In this document: piece after piece, positions 1 to 8,756 of the stretch
Layout: each line of letters starts with the position of its first letter
Position numbering within the stretch: position 1 is the first letter of the stretch
DNA from: PALSA-188 sp963720075
Lineage (GTDB): Bacteria; Acidobacteriota; Terriglobia; Terriglobales; Acidobacteriaceae
Assembly (NCBI GenBank): GCA_963720075.1
Contig: CAVREG010000019.1
Span: 1,488,001 to 1,552,000, forward strand
Direction: 5' to 3'
Length of the DNA: 64,000 bases
The notes under the pieces: model-generated
The model's database searches: none
What the model was told of the DNA's origin: nothing
Seen by the model: only the letters and a program-made list of their open reading frames with translations
Translations under genes and position numbers: made by a program

Positions 1-1
1 A

Positions 2-733
2 TACATGTCGCACGGGCATTGCGGGGTTGTGCGGAAACTACAGACGCCGAGCTCGCTGGGAGCGGCTGCCATGCACGCCACGGCGATAGCGGCCGAACAT
101 CCGAAAGAGAACATGAAGGCGATTGAAGATTTAGCCGCCGTCGCTACGCGGACTCTTGATCCGGAGTTTGAAATTGTCAACGATGAGACTTTAGAGCTTC
201 TTGCCCGCACATCTGTCTCGCTCGCCCGCGCTGGCGTGGATATAGTCGCACCTTCCGACATGATGGACGGACGCGTGGGCGCGATCCGCAAGGCCTTGGA
301 CCAAACCGGACTGAACAACACGCCGATCTTGTCTTATGCTGCTAAGTTTGCCTCCGGGTTCTATGGCCCCTTCCGTGAAGCTGCTGGTTCTGTTCCGCAG
401 TTTGGAGACCGCCGCTCTTACCAGATGGACGGGGCGAACCTGAGAGAAGCCATGCGCGAGATTAAAGCGGACATAGAAGAAGGGGCGGACATGATCATGG
501 TGAAGCCGGCGCTACCGTATCTTGATGTTATTGCCACGGCGCGGGAGCGCTTCGATTTGCCGCTGGCCGCCTTCCAGGTTTCGGGTGAGTACGCAATGAT
601 AGAAGCCGCTGCACGCAATAACTGGATTGACCGCGATCGCGTAATGATGGAATCGCTGACTTCAATCAGGCGTGCCGGGGCCGACATCATTCTGACGTAC
701 TATGCAAAAGAAGCGGCCAGGCTGCTAGGCTAA
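2..733 (+). CDS. hemB: Delta-aminolevulinic acid dehydratase (porphobilinogen synthase), 3' part
   Basis: Condenses two 5-aminolevulinate molecules to porphobilinogen in cytoplasmic tetrapyrrole synthesis. The gene enters from the left edge: the frame is open from base 2, and the ATG at 5 is an internal Met next to the SHGHCG zinc segment, so it is not the start. Visible family motifs are DIVAPSDMMDGRVGAI, SYAAKFASGFYGPF with the first conserved Lys, and MVKPALPYLD with the Schiff-base Lys. The C-terminus (TYYAKEAARLLG) is normal. Oddity: about 43 extra residues lie between HCG and NDETLELL, where E. coli HemB has about eight. The reading frame stays open through them. hemL, another haem-pathway gene, lies at 42.9-44.2 kb. 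Identification is firm. Confidence 0.96.
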   Translation, partial: YMSHGHCGVVRKLQTPSSLGAAAMHATAIAAEHPKENMKAIEDLAAVATRTLDPEFEIVNDETLELLARTSVSLARAGVDIVAPSDMMDGRVGAIRKALDQTGLNNTPILSYAAKFASGFYGPFREAAGSVPQFGDRRSYQMDGANLREAMREIKADIEEGADMIMVKPALPYLDVIATARERFDLPLAAFQVSGEYAMIEAAARNNWIDRDRVMMESLTSIRRAGADIILTYYAKEAARLLG

Positions 734-951
734 TACCGCTGCGGAGTTTGCACGTATACGATCCGCTCGCTCTTGCATGCCCAGATCAGGGCGATGAACC
801 AACCCAAAATACTCCACCCCAAAAAAAAGTTAAGCAAAAAAATGGAAAGCTTATCGTGCTTCTCGCGCATCAGGGCGACGATCGTGGGAAAGAAGTAAAG
901 CACAAATCCGAATCCGAAAAATGGAAACAAGAAGAACCCTAGCAGATGCAT
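730..951 (-). CDS. Small membrane protein, superinfection-immunity (Imm) family-like
   Basis: A 73-residue protein made almost entirely of two hydrophobic segments (about residues 3-25 and 37-58) joined by a short charged loop (MREKHDKLS). The pattern YFFPTIVALMREKHDK, then FLLNFFLGWSILGWFIALIWA, matches the family named after T4 Imm, which blocks superinfecting phage DNA. Many chromosomal members have no tested role, so phage defence here is only a possibility. It is convergent with hemB and overlaps its last four bases. Start ATG at 951. The short length is usual for the family. Confidence 0.75.
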   Translation of the reverse strand: MHLLGFFLFPFFGFGFVLYFFPTIVALMREKHDKLSIFLLNFFLGWSILGWFIALIWACKSERIVYVQTPQRY

Positions 952-1121
952 ACACTCCTCCTGACAGTAAATGTTACGTTGTCCATCGACTGGAAGTTCC
1001 TGCCATTATCTCCCTGCGCAGCAACCGAGACAAACTGAATTGTGGTACAGATATTCCGTCACTGTTCTAGAATCCAGCCTTCGTCTTTGCGCATCTCTTT
1101 CTAGTTGGCGAGGAGCATGAT

Positions 1122-2540
1122 TTGCCCGAAACTACGTACGACATTGCAATCATTGGGAGCGGTCCGGCCGGATACACAGCAGCCATCCGCGCAGGCCAAT
1201 ATGGTTTGAAGACCGTCCTTATCGAAAAGGATAGCGTGTTGGGCGGGACCTGCCTGCATGTGGGATGCATTCCAACCAAGGCTCTGCTTTTTAATGCGGA
1301 GATTTGGGACCACTTGAAAGATGCGAAAGAGTTTGGCATCGAAGGCGTGGATTCCCGCAAGCTCAATTGGGCCGCCATTCAGGACCGCAAGTCGAAGATT
1401 GTCGCCAAGCATACTAAGGGACTCGATTTCCTGATGAAAAAGAATAAAGTCGAGGTCATTCGGGGTTACGGCAAGCTCACCGGTCCAGCCAAAGACGGTG
1501 TATTCACGATCGAGGTGAAGGCCAGCGATGGTAAAAGTAGCCAACTGAGAGCAAAGAACATCATTCTATCCACCGGTTCCGAAGCTCGCATGATTCCGGG
1601 GCTTGAACCGGGCTCGCAAATTCTGACGAACATAGAAATTCTGGATATAGGCCAGATTCCCAAGTCTTTGGTGATCGTCGGTGCTGGGGCTGTGGGAGTT
1701 GAGTTTGCTTCCATCTTCCGCTCGTTCGATACGAAAGTGACGATTCTCGAAATGCTCCCGCGCCTCGTTCCGGTCGAAGATGAAGATGTTTCCAAGGAGT
1801 TAGCGCGCGTTTATCGCAAGCGGGGCATCGAATTTTTCACGGGCGCGAAAGTAGAGAAAGTTGAGAAGGTAAAAGACGGAATCACCGTGACTTTCAGTGT
1901 GGATGGCAAGCGGCAAAAGATAGAAGCTGAGAAAATCTTGATCGCCATTGGCCGCAAGCCACGCACCGAAAACATTGGACTGGAAAAAACACGCGTCCAA
2001 TCCGAACGCGGATTCATCAAGACCGATGAGTGGATGCAGACCGCAGAGCCTGGCATTTATGCCATTGGCGACATCGTAATGGGAACCCCGCAACTGGCGC
2101 ACGTCGGCGCAATGGAAGGCATCGTTGCGGTTTCCAAAATCGCTGGCAAAGAAGCCAAGCCGATTGATCCGCAGAAAATTCCCAACGCCACGTACTGCCA
2201 TCCTGAAATCGGCAGCGTGGGCCTGACGGAAGCGAAAGCTAAAGAGAAGGGTCACGCGGTGAAAGTCGGCAAATTCCCCTTCACAGCCAATTCGCGGGCT
2301 TCAATCGTCGGCCAACACGATGGCTTCATTAAGATTGTTTCCGATGCGAAGTACGGTGAGATTCTCGGCGTCCACATTATCGGCCCGCAGGCGACGGAGT
2401 TGATTACCGAGGCGGTAACAGCGATGGAACTTGAAGCCACGGTGGAAGATCTAATGTGGACAATCCATGCGCATCCCACGCTCGCGGAAGCCATGCTCGA
2501 TGCATCGAATAGTGTGTACGGATTGGCAATCAATGCGTAG
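1122..2540 (+). CDS. lpdA: Dihydrolipoyl dehydrogenase (E3)
   Basis: Flavoprotein that reoxidises dihydrolipoyl groups of 2-oxoacid dehydrogenase complexes or the glycine cleavage system, reducing NAD. Domains in order: FAD dinucleotide fold (IIGSGPAGY, residues 10-18), redox disulfide GGTCLHVGCIPTK (C44 and C49), NAD fold (VIVGAGAVGVEFAS, near 186), second FAD motif AIGDIV (near 312) and C-terminal HAHPTLAEA with the catalytic His near 450. At 472 residues the length is standard. The start is TTG at 1122, placed 6 bases after GAGGAG; the ATG at 1117 is in another frame. It heads a plus-strand group with lipB and an E1-alpha gene, which fits lipoate-dependent oxidation of a 2-oxoacid. Confidence 0.97.
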   Translation: MPETTYDIAIIGSGPAGYTAAIRAGQYGLKTVLIEKDSVLGGTCLHVGCIPTKALLFNAEIWDHLKDAKEFGIEGVDSRKLNWAAIQDRKSKIVAKHTKGLDFLMKKNKVEVIRGYGKLTGPAKDGVFTIEVKASDGKSSQLRAKNIILSTGSEARMIPGLEPGSQILTNIEILDIGQIPKSLVIVGAGAVGVEFASIFRSFDTKVTILEMLPRLVPVEDEDVSKELARVYRKRGIEFFTGAKVEKVEKVKDGITVTFSVDGKRQKIEAEKILIAIGRKPRTENIGLEKTRVQSERGFIKTDEWMQTAEPGIYAIGDIVMGTPQLAHVGAMEGIVAVSKIAGKEAKPIDPQKIPNATYCHPEIGSVGLTEAKAKEKGHAVKVGKFPFTANSRASIVGQHDGFIKIVSDAKYGEILGVHIIGPQATELITEAVTAMELEATVEDLMWTIHAHPTLAEAMLDASNSVYGLAINA

Positions 2541-2578
2541 TGCAGCTCATGACGTTGGACTCTTAATTCGTTGAATGA

Positions 2579-3409
2579 ATGATCTCCGTCCTCCAACTCG
2601 GTACGCTCGATTACGCCACTGGCCTACGTCTTCAACAAAAGCTTGTTGAACTTCGCAAAGAAGGGCGCATCGGAGACGTTCTTCTTCTCCTTGAGCACTT
2701 GCCTGTCATCACTCTCGGACGCAATGCGAAGGCCTCCAACATCATCGCTTCCTCCGATGAACTTACGCGGCGCGGTGTCGAAGTCTTCGAGTCCGACCGC
2801 GGTGGAGACGTGACTTTCCACGGCCCGGGCCAACTTGTCGGCTACCCAATCTTCGATCTACGTGCCTTCCCTTCTTCTGACAGCAGGCGAAAAACGTTAG
2901 GGGTGATCGAATACGTGAGGCGCATCGAAGAAGCGCTTATGCGCACATGCGCGGACTTTGGAATCGCGAGCGGGAGAATTTGCGGTCTGACGGGCGTTTG
3001 GGTGGAGGGAAACGAGGCCGAGCCTTGCTCGGCTCCGACGGGCGGGGACGCCCATTCCCACACGAGCAAACAGGCCAAGATCGCTGCCATCGGTGTGCAT
3101 GTTTCGCGCAGTGTTACATCTCACGGATTTGCGCTCAACGTCAATACAGACCTCAGTTATTTCAATTTGATTATCCCTTGCGGAATTACTTCCAAACCTG
3201 TCACGTCCATGCAGAAGGAATTGGGCAATAGCCTTTCGGTTGCCGACGTCACAAACTCTACCATTCGAAATCTCGGTGAAGTCTTTCAAAGCCAAATGCT
3301 CCGGCTCGAAGATCTGGATGCTCTCCTGGGAAAGAAAGTCGGGGTTCCCATGAAACCACCTGCGGAACTACGAAAGCTGCAAAAGGAAGAAGAAATCTTC
3401 TGGGCCTAG
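2579..3409 (+). CDS. lipB: Octanoyl-[acyl-carrier-protein] transferase (lipoate biosynthesis)
   Basis: Transfers octanoate from acyl carrier protein to lipoyl domains, the first step of lipoate synthesis. Family motifs: LLLEHLPVITLGRNA, RGGDVTFHGPGQLVGYP (near residue 73-89), GVWV, then KIAAIGVHVSRSVTSHGFALNV containing the conserved Lys, and the IPCGI segment around 200 that carries the catalytic Cys. Length is 276; bacterial relatives are nearer 210-240. About 20 extra residues (roughly 142-163, rich in Gly, Ala, Ser and His) lie between GVWV and KIAAIG; their DNA resembles the GC-rich hairpin repeats seen elsewhere in the window. lpdA lies immediately upstream and an E1-alpha gene downstream. 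Confidence 0.95.
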   Translation: MISVLQLGTLDYATGLRLQQKLVELRKEGRIGDVLLLLEHLPVITLGRNAKASNIIASSDELTRRGVEVFESDRGGDVTFHGPGQLVGYPIFDLRAFPSSDSRRKTLGVIEYVRRIEEALMRTCADFGIASGRICGLTGVWVEGNEAEPCSAPTGGDAHSHTSKQAKIAAIGVHVSRSVTSHGFALNVNTDLSYFNLIIPCGITSKPVTSMQKELGNSLSVADVTNSTIRNLGEVFQSQMLRLEDLDALLGKKVGVPMKPPAELRKLQKEEEIFWA

Positions 3410-3505
3410 GTTTGGTGCGTACAGACTTGTCCCGCAATTTTTCTTCCAGCAGCCGTTGGTTTTAAATGCCATCAGGGCTAGGATTGAACCGATAACTGAA
3501 ACATC

Positions 3506-4807
3506 ATGGTTCACAAGAGCAAGCAGTCCAAACCCAAATCCCCGCCATCCGCGCCGAATTCTAACCGCAACGGCTCTGGAAAAACGCAGCCTAAGAATCC
3601 TCAACAGCGAACCTATTCCGTCCCAGACTATCGGCTTGAGAAGCCCGCGTTCACCGTGCGGCAAAACTGCGAAGACTCGACGATTTGCTACGAAGTCACC
3701 GGCGATCTGGACGCGCCGGTTCCTGCCATCCGCGAGTCGAAGCTACTGACCAAGCCACAATGCATCGAGATCTATCGCTGGATGGTTCTCAACCGCAAGA
3801 TGGAAACTGCTCTTGAAAACCTCTACAAGCAGGGGAAAGTTGTAGGCGGAGTGTACTTCGGCCTGGGCCAGGAAGCGTGCTCGTGCGCTTCCGCTTATGC
3901 ATTGCAGAAAGACGACTGGCTCGCGCCGATGATTCGCAACCAGGGGTCGCTGCTGGTTCGCGGCTTCGCTCCGCGCGACATGATGATGCAGTACATGGCG
4001 AAGGCTGACTCGCCGACCGGCGGCCGCGACGGAACCTCGCACTTTGGAGACATCCAGAAACGCAACATAGTTTCGCCAATCTCAATGCTCGGCGATCTGG
4101 TTCCGGTGATGGCTGGGGTCGCGCTGGGAGCGCGGCTTCAGGGCCGGAACATCGCGGTCATGACGTACATTGGTGACGGTGGCCAATCCACAGGCGTCAC
4201 CTACGAGGGTATCAACTTCGCCGCAGTGCAGGATCTTGGCCTGGTGCTGATTATCGAAAATAATCATTGGGGATATTCGACCCCGTCCGAATTGCAATTT
4301 CGCGTGAAAGATCTAGCGGAACGAGCGATTGGCTATGGTATTCCCGGAGTGATCGTGGATGGAACCGACGCCTGCCAAGTCTATGACGCTGCTCACGAAG
4401 CCTGTGAACGGGCGCGACGCGGCGAAGGACCAACGCTCATCGAAGCAAAGATGATGCGCATGAAAGGCCATGCCATTCACGACAGCGCGGATTATGTTCC
4501 CAAAAAAATGTTCGAGTATTGGCGCAAGCGCGATCCCATCGCTCGCTTTGAAAATTATTTGGTCAAGGTTAAGAAATATTTGACTCCTCAAGAGAATCAG
4601 AAGCTCATCGCTGATGTAGAGCAGTTTCTGGAATCAGAGCGCGACATTGCCGTGAACTCGCCAATGCCGACGCCAGAATCGGCGGCAGGCGGCGTGTATT
4701 GCGAGAATGGATGCCACGACATAAAACCAAAGTACGCAATGCCGAAAGCGAAAATGAGACGCTCAGGCTTCGTGAAACGCACTGAGGCAGCGGTGCATTT
4801 GAAATAG
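3506..4807 (+). CDS. Thiamine-diphosphate-dependent 2-oxoacid dehydrogenase E1, alpha subunit
   Basis: Alpha subunit of a heterotetrameric pyruvate, branched-chain or related 2-oxoacid dehydrogenase, which decarboxylates the acid and passes the acyl group to a lipoyl domain. The TPP motif runs from GDGGQSTG (near residue 219) to ENNHWGYST (near 252). GGRDGTSHFGD and the loop RMKGHAIHDSADY follow family order. Length is 433; the first 55 residues form a basic, Ser/Pro/Asn-rich tail outside the domain. No beta-subunit gene follows: the next reading frame is a small membrane protein. Substrate cannot be read from sequence; pdhA is the likeliest given the lpdA-lipB context. Confidence 0.88.
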   Translation: MVHKSKQSKPKSPPSAPNSNRNGSGKTQPKNPQQRTYSVPDYRLEKPAFTVRQNCEDSTICYEVTGDLDAPVPAIRESKLLTKPQCIEIYRWMVLNRKMETALENLYKQGKVVGGVYFGLGQEACSCASAYALQKDDWLAPMIRNQGSLLVRGFAPRDMMMQYMAKADSPTGGRDGTSHFGDIQKRNIVSPISMLGDLVPVMAGVALGARLQGRNIAVMTYIGDGGQSTGVTYEGINFAAVQDLGLVLIIENNHWGYSTPSELQFRVKDLAERAIGYGIPGVIVDGTDACQVYDAAHEACERARRGEGPTLIEAKMMRMKGHAIHDSADYVPKKMFEYWRKRDPIARFENYLVKVKKYLTPQENQKLIADVEQFLESERDIAVNSPMPTPESAAGGVYCENGCHDIKPKYAMPKAKMRRSGFVKRTEAAVHLK

Positions 4808-4875
4808 CTCTATTTATCGTTCGATCCGACACGAGATCACGAAATTGCGCAAGTCTCCGAGCCCTAGCCACTTCT

Positions 4876-5112
4876 ATGCAGGAAATCAAAATATGTTCGA
4901 TCTGCAATACCGAATTAACGCAAAAGAGCAAGCCTCTGTTATTTAGTGTGGGCATGCTTATGATCGCCTCGCTAGCTGCCGTTTTCATCTCCGCATGGTT
5001 TTGGATACCGGGCACTTTTCTGGCGATCATAGGAGCCTACCTCATGGCGTGGAGCACTGTCGGCAAAGGCCTCTGGTGCAGAACCTGCAAGAAGGCGCCT
5101 TTTATGAGTTAA
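4876..5112 (+). CDS. Small membrane protein with paired CxxC motifs (unknown)
   Basis: A 78-residue frame with CSIC near the start, two hydrophobic segments (about residues 24-42 and 46-60), and CRTC near the end. Two CxxC pairs on the same side of a hairpin membrane anchor could bind zinc. I do not recognise a named family. No good ribosome-binding site is visible before the ATG, so reality of the gene is moderate. It sits alone between the E1-alpha gene and a GC-rich hairpin repeat. Confidence 0.5.
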   Translation: MQEIKICSICNTELTQKSKPLLFSVGMLMIASLAAVFISAWFWIPGTFLAIIGAYLMAWSTVGKGLWCRTCKKAPFMS

Positions 5113-5129
5113 AAAGACTTTGGTCAAGA

Positions 5130-5167
5130 GTGGCGCGGGCGCCCTCGCCCGTGAAAAGCCTGTGCGT
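5130..5167. repeat. GC-rich hairpin repeat, copy in spacer
   Basis: The core GGGCG-CCCT-CGCCC folds into a five-base-pair hairpin and is preceded by GTGGCGC and followed by GTGAAAAGCC. Near copies occur at 44499-44537, 48719-48743 and 48760-48785, and part of the unit appears inside valS at 23019. It lies between a small membrane protein gene and the DinB-fold gene. Confidence 0.7.
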
Positions 5168-5226
5168 TTGTACAGCTCTTCAGTGAGCGAGATTTGACCC
5201 CTGAATTGAGAACACCAGAGCATTCC

Positions 5227-5838
5227 ATGAAATATTCCTTCCTTGCCGAAACCTACGAAACCGAGCGAATCAAAGTCATAAGCGTTTGGAGCGAATTCAA
5301 GGACGAAGATCTTCCCGTCCGCCCCCGCCAAGGCGATTCTTCGGGCCGCAGCGTTCATGAGCACATGGTGCACCAGTGCATGAGTGAGGACACATGGTTC
5401 CGAAAAATGCTCGGAATTGATGTAGCCGCGCCTCCGTTGCCGAAGCAGGAGACTCGGCTCGAATTTATGAAGCAGTATGCAGAAGACAGCGGGAAGCGCT
5501 CGGCTGAATTGCAGAAAAAAGAAGATGTCTGGTGGGAAGAGGCGACAAAATTCTTCGAGGTAGAGCGCTCCCGAGCATGGGTAGTGACGCGGCGATTGAC
5601 TCATACCTCGCATCATCGCGGACAATTGATGGCGATGCTGCGCATGCTGGGACGCACGATCCACAGCAACTACGGGCCAACCGCTGACACTGGAGGATTA
5701 CCGAAAGACCATGCGGCAACAATTTACGCCTATGCCAGCATAGAAGAGCTTCTTAGAGGAGAGTTGTCTGGAGGGTCCAAAACGGCTCTCCCTCGATCCG
5801 GTAACACCGCCGTTACCGAGCGGCCCCAGTCAAAGTAG
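5227..5838 (+). CDS. DinB/YfiT-fold putative metal-dependent protein
   Basis: Member of the four-helix DinB superfamily, whose members bind a metal with three His; many act as thiol transferases or hydrolases, but this one's substrate is unknown. Visible motifs are VHEHMVHQ near residue 42 and THTSHHRGQLMAMLRMLGR near 128, which supply candidate ligands, followed by GPTADTGG. I place the start at ATG 5227 (MKYSFLAETYETER) rather than the in-frame TTG at 5194, because family proteins begin around this helix. The C-terminus ends in a polar, Pro/Ser-rich tail. It is convergent with sucA, with two bases between the stop codons. Confidence 0.85.
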   Translation: MKYSFLAETYETERIKVISVWSEFKDEDLPVRPRQGDSSGRSVHEHMVHQCMSEDTWFRKMLGIDVAAPPLPKQETRLEFMKQYAEDSGKRSAELQKKEDVWWEEATKFFEVERSRAWVVTRRLTHTSHHRGQLMAMLRMLGRTIHSNYGPTADTGGLPKDHAATIYAYASIEELLRGELSGGSKTALPRSGNTAVTERPQSK

Positions 5839-5840
5839 GA

Positions 5841-8339
5841 TTAATGCCCGTTGGGGAAACTGAGCGTGAGCAGCGTTTTCTGCTCCATTTCGTGAGCCTT
5901 GGCCGATCCAGTAGCGGGACTAGCACTCGCAGAACGCTTTACCGAGAGCACAGGGCGTCCGCCAGCGATCCTGCGCAAGCGAGGCAAAATGTACGATAGC
6001 GCGCCCATGTTCGCCGGCTCTTCCTGTACCCACACAATCTCACTCTTGCCATGGCGATCAAACTCCGCAGTCAGTTCGGCCTCCGGAAACGGATAAAGCT
6101 GCTCAAGAAACACAATAGCAGTGGACCTGTCGTTTCTCTTTTTTCTCTCCGCCCGCAACTCGTGCCCAATCTTGCCGGTACAAAGCAGGATGCGTTTGGC
6201 ATCGCCCACTTCCGCGTCGGGAAGAACAGTTCGAAACCGCTGATCGGTGAAATCGGTTAAAGGCGATGAAGCGTCGGGGTGCCTCAACATGCTCTTCGGC
6301 GTAAACACCACCAGCGGCTTACGCCACTGGCGCAACGCCTGTCGTCGCAATAAGTGAAAGTATTGCGCCGCAGTCGAAGGTTGCGCAATTTGAAAATTAT
6401 CTCTGGCTGCGCTCTGGAGAAACCGCTCGATCCGAGCGCTGGAATGTTCAGGTCCCTGGCCTTCATAGCCATGCGGCAAGAGCAGCACCACACCCGAAAG
6501 CAATCCCCATTTATCTTCGCCCGCGCTAATGAACTGATCTATCACCGCCTGCGCGACGTTCACGAAATCGCCGAATTGCGCCTCCCACAACACGAGTGCC
6601 TCCGGATAATCTCGGCTGTATCCGTATTCAAATCCAAGAACGCCCGCCTCGGAGAGCGTGGAATTGTAAATTGCGCACGCGGCCTGATCGTCAGAAATGT
6701 GTTGCAGTGGCACATATTCTTCTTCATTCTCAATGTCGAGAAGCACAGAGTGGCGTTGATTAAAAGTTCCACGGCGGCTGTCCTGACCACTGAGGCGCAC
6801 GGGAACGCCAGCCTTCACCAAGCTTCCAAAGGCCAAGGCTTCGGCCATGCCATAATCCACGGGACGTTTGCCTGAGCCCATTTCCGCCCGCTGTTCAAGT
6901 AGTTTTTTCACCTTGGGGTGGATGTGAAAATTCTCCGGATAAGTTGCGAGCCGCGACGCAATCTCGTGTAATTGCTCAGCGGACAAAGCTGTTCCCACTT
7001 CATACTCAGGCTTGTAGCGGCCGCCTTTGTAAGCATTCCAGTAGCCTGGCAAGTCACGCAGAGTCGGTTTTTTCTTGATTGACCGAGCCGTCTGCTGAGC
7101 GGCTTCGAGTTCCGCCTTAATCTCTTGAACACGAGTGTCAACATCCATCGCGCCGATGTTTCCTGCGTAGATTTTCCACAATGGCGGATGATCTTTAATC
7201 GCTTTGTAAAGCAACGGCTGAGTGATGGTAGGGTCGTCCACTTCGCTGTGGCCGTGGCGACGATAACCAATCAGGTCCACGACAACGTCGCTACCGAACG
7301 TGTACCGATATTCAAGAGCCATGCGCCCAACCCGTACCACAGCGTCAACATCCTCGGCATTGACGTGGAAGATTGGAATGTTCTGTCGGCGCGCCAGTTG
7401 AGCGGCAAAATGAGCAGAGTGCAGCTCACCCGGTGTCGTGGTAAATCCGATGAGGTTATTCACGATCACATGCACGGTTCCGCCAACGCTGAAGCCCGAG
7501 AGATCGGCGTAATTCAGGGTCTCGGCAAGAATCCCCTGCCCCGCGAACGCGCCGTCACCGTGCACCAAAAGCGGTAGAAATTTCTGAACTCCGCCGCGCC
7601 CGGCTCGATCTTGTTTCGCGCGAGTACGCCCCATGGTTACAGGGTCAACTGCTTCCAGATGACTGGGATTTGAAACCAAGTGAATATGAATTTTCGTTCC
7701 GCTACGGGTCACATATTCACCCGTGGCACCCATGTGATATTTCACATCGCCGCCGCCGAGGGTGCTGCGAGGGTCCACATCTTCGAAGCCAGCGTAAACT
7801 TCCGCGGGATCGCGCCTCGCGATATGGGTTATGACATTTAAGCGTCCGCGATGGCTCATCCCCATCACTAGCTCAACGGCTCCGTGCTCTCCGGCTCCTT
7901 CGAGAATTTCATCTACCAAGGGAATGAGTGCGGTTACTCCTTCAAGCGAAAAGCGCTTGCTGCCGAGATAACGCTGCTGCAAAACTTGTTCAAAAAGATC
8001 AGCGCGAATCAGTTGATCCAAAACGTACTTTTGATCGAGGTCCAGTGAAGGGGCCTCCATGCGCTGCTGAATCCAACTGCGCCGTTCTGGGTCTGGGATG
8101 TGGGTAAACTCCGCGCCGATGCTACCGCAATAAAAACTACGAGCTTCTTGAGCAAATTCCCCCTCGATTTGCAATTCGGGATGGGCCTCGGATTGCAAAA
8201 ATTGCAGGGGATCAAGGCGTGCTTCGAGATATCCCCATCGCCGGAACAAATCGAAAACTCTGTCCCGCTCATTGTCAGGCGCGTCTATGAGTGCGGTGCT
8301 ACCGGAGCCTCCGGCAGCCTTTCTTTGAGGAGTCGCCAT
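5841..8339 (-). CDS. sucA: 2-oxoglutarate dehydrogenase E1 component
   Basis: Decarboxylates 2-oxoglutarate with thiamine diphosphate and transfers the succinyl group to the E2 lipoyl domain in the TCA cycle. Length is 832, shorter than the roughly 930 of E. coli SucA; the missing part is N-terminal. The N-terminus after a polar leader reads VFDLFRRWGYLEARLDPL, the usual opening of the conserved region. The TPP motif starts with HGDGAFAGQG (near residue 259) and ends near VNNLIGFTT. HLEAVDPVTMGR, YRRHGHSEVDDPTITQP and the C-terminal WVQEEPANMGAL are family signatures. No sucB or second lpd gene is next to it; the E3 gene lpdA lies 3.3 kb away on the opposite strand. Confidence 0.96.
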   Translation of the reverse strand: MATPQRKAAGGSGSTALIDAPDNERDRVFDLFRRWGYLEARLDPLQFLQSEAHPELQIEGEFAQEARSFYCGSIGAEFTHIPDPERRSWIQQRMEAPSLDLDQKYVLDQLIRADLFEQVLQQRYLGSKRFSLEGVTALIPLVDEILEGAGEHGAVELVMGMSHRGRLNVITHIARRDPAEVYAGFEDVDPRSTLGGGDVKYHMGATGEYVTRSGTKIHIHLVSNPSHLEAVDPVTMGRTRAKQDRAGRGGVQKFLPLLVHGDGAFAGQGILAETLNYADLSGFSVGGTVHVIVNNLIGFTTTPGELHSAHFAAQLARRQNIPIFHVNAEDVDAVVRVGRMALEYRYTFGSDVVVDLIGYRRHGHSEVDDPTITQPLLYKAIKDHPPLWKIYAGNIGAMDVDTRVQEIKAELEAAQQTARSIKKKPTLRDLPGYWNAYKGGRYKPEYEVGTALSAEQLHEIASRLATYPENFHIHPKVKKLLEQRAEMGSGKRPVDYGMAEALAFGSLVKAGVPVRLSGQDSRRGTFNQRHSVLLDIENEEEYVPLQHISDDQAACAIYNSTLSEAGVLGFEYGYSRDYPEALVLWEAQFGDFVNVAQAVIDQFISAGEDKWGLLSGVVLLLPHGYEGQGPEHSSARIERFLQSAARDNFQIAQPSTAAQYFHLLRRQALRQWRKPLVVFTPKSMLRHPDASSPLTDFTDQRFRTVLPDAEVGDAKRILLCTGKIGHELRAERKKRNDRSTAIVFLEQLYPFPEAELTAEFDRHGKSEIVWVQEEPANMGALSYILPRLRRIAGGRPVLSVKRSASASPATGSAKAHEMEQKTLLTLSFPNGH

Positions 8340-8756
8340 AAGAATATGCTTATAGGATAAAGGATGCGGAGCAAACGCGCAGGATTCGAAGGTAACTGAG
8401 ACAACATGTAAACCGGCCCTGCTTATTGTCGCCGATTAATGTTCTCCAAACTTCGTCCACGCTACCTCGTATCGGGTTTTGCCCGAAACACTCCGGCTGG
8501 CTGGATTTCAATTTAAGGGGAAAACGACCTAAATAGCTTTCGTATGAAAGCACTTGTACTTCTGTGCCTCTTAATCTTGGTGATGGGAAGCCTCGCTTCA
8601 AAGTCAGCGATACGCAAAAGGCAAACGTATCGAAAGGTAACAGCCGCCAGAAATCGTCCTGATCGTCGCCTGTCTGTAGCGTTACGTAAATGAAAGGAGC
8701 CGCTTCGGACCGTGCCCGACTGACGAGAGCGGGAACGCTCCCTCTCTTCAAATAAC
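8340..8756. other. Spacer upstream of sucA, no supported gene
   Basis: 417 bases between the sucA start and the multicopper oxidase stop. A 133-codon minus-strand frame covers most of it, but its composition looks non-coding and it lacks recognisable motifs. The sucA promoter must lie here, though I could not place one with confidence. Confidence 0.5.

Noticed and set aside
2897..3295. A 132-codon minus-strand frame over lipB
   Set aside because: Antisense of conserved LipB motifs.
6354..6875. A 173-codon plus-strand frame within sucA
   Set aside because: Opposite strand of a conserved enzyme; no independent support.
8350..8751. A 133-codon minus-strand frame upstream of sucA
   Set aside because: It has no motif, an odd composition and no ribosome site; probably chance in the sucA leader.
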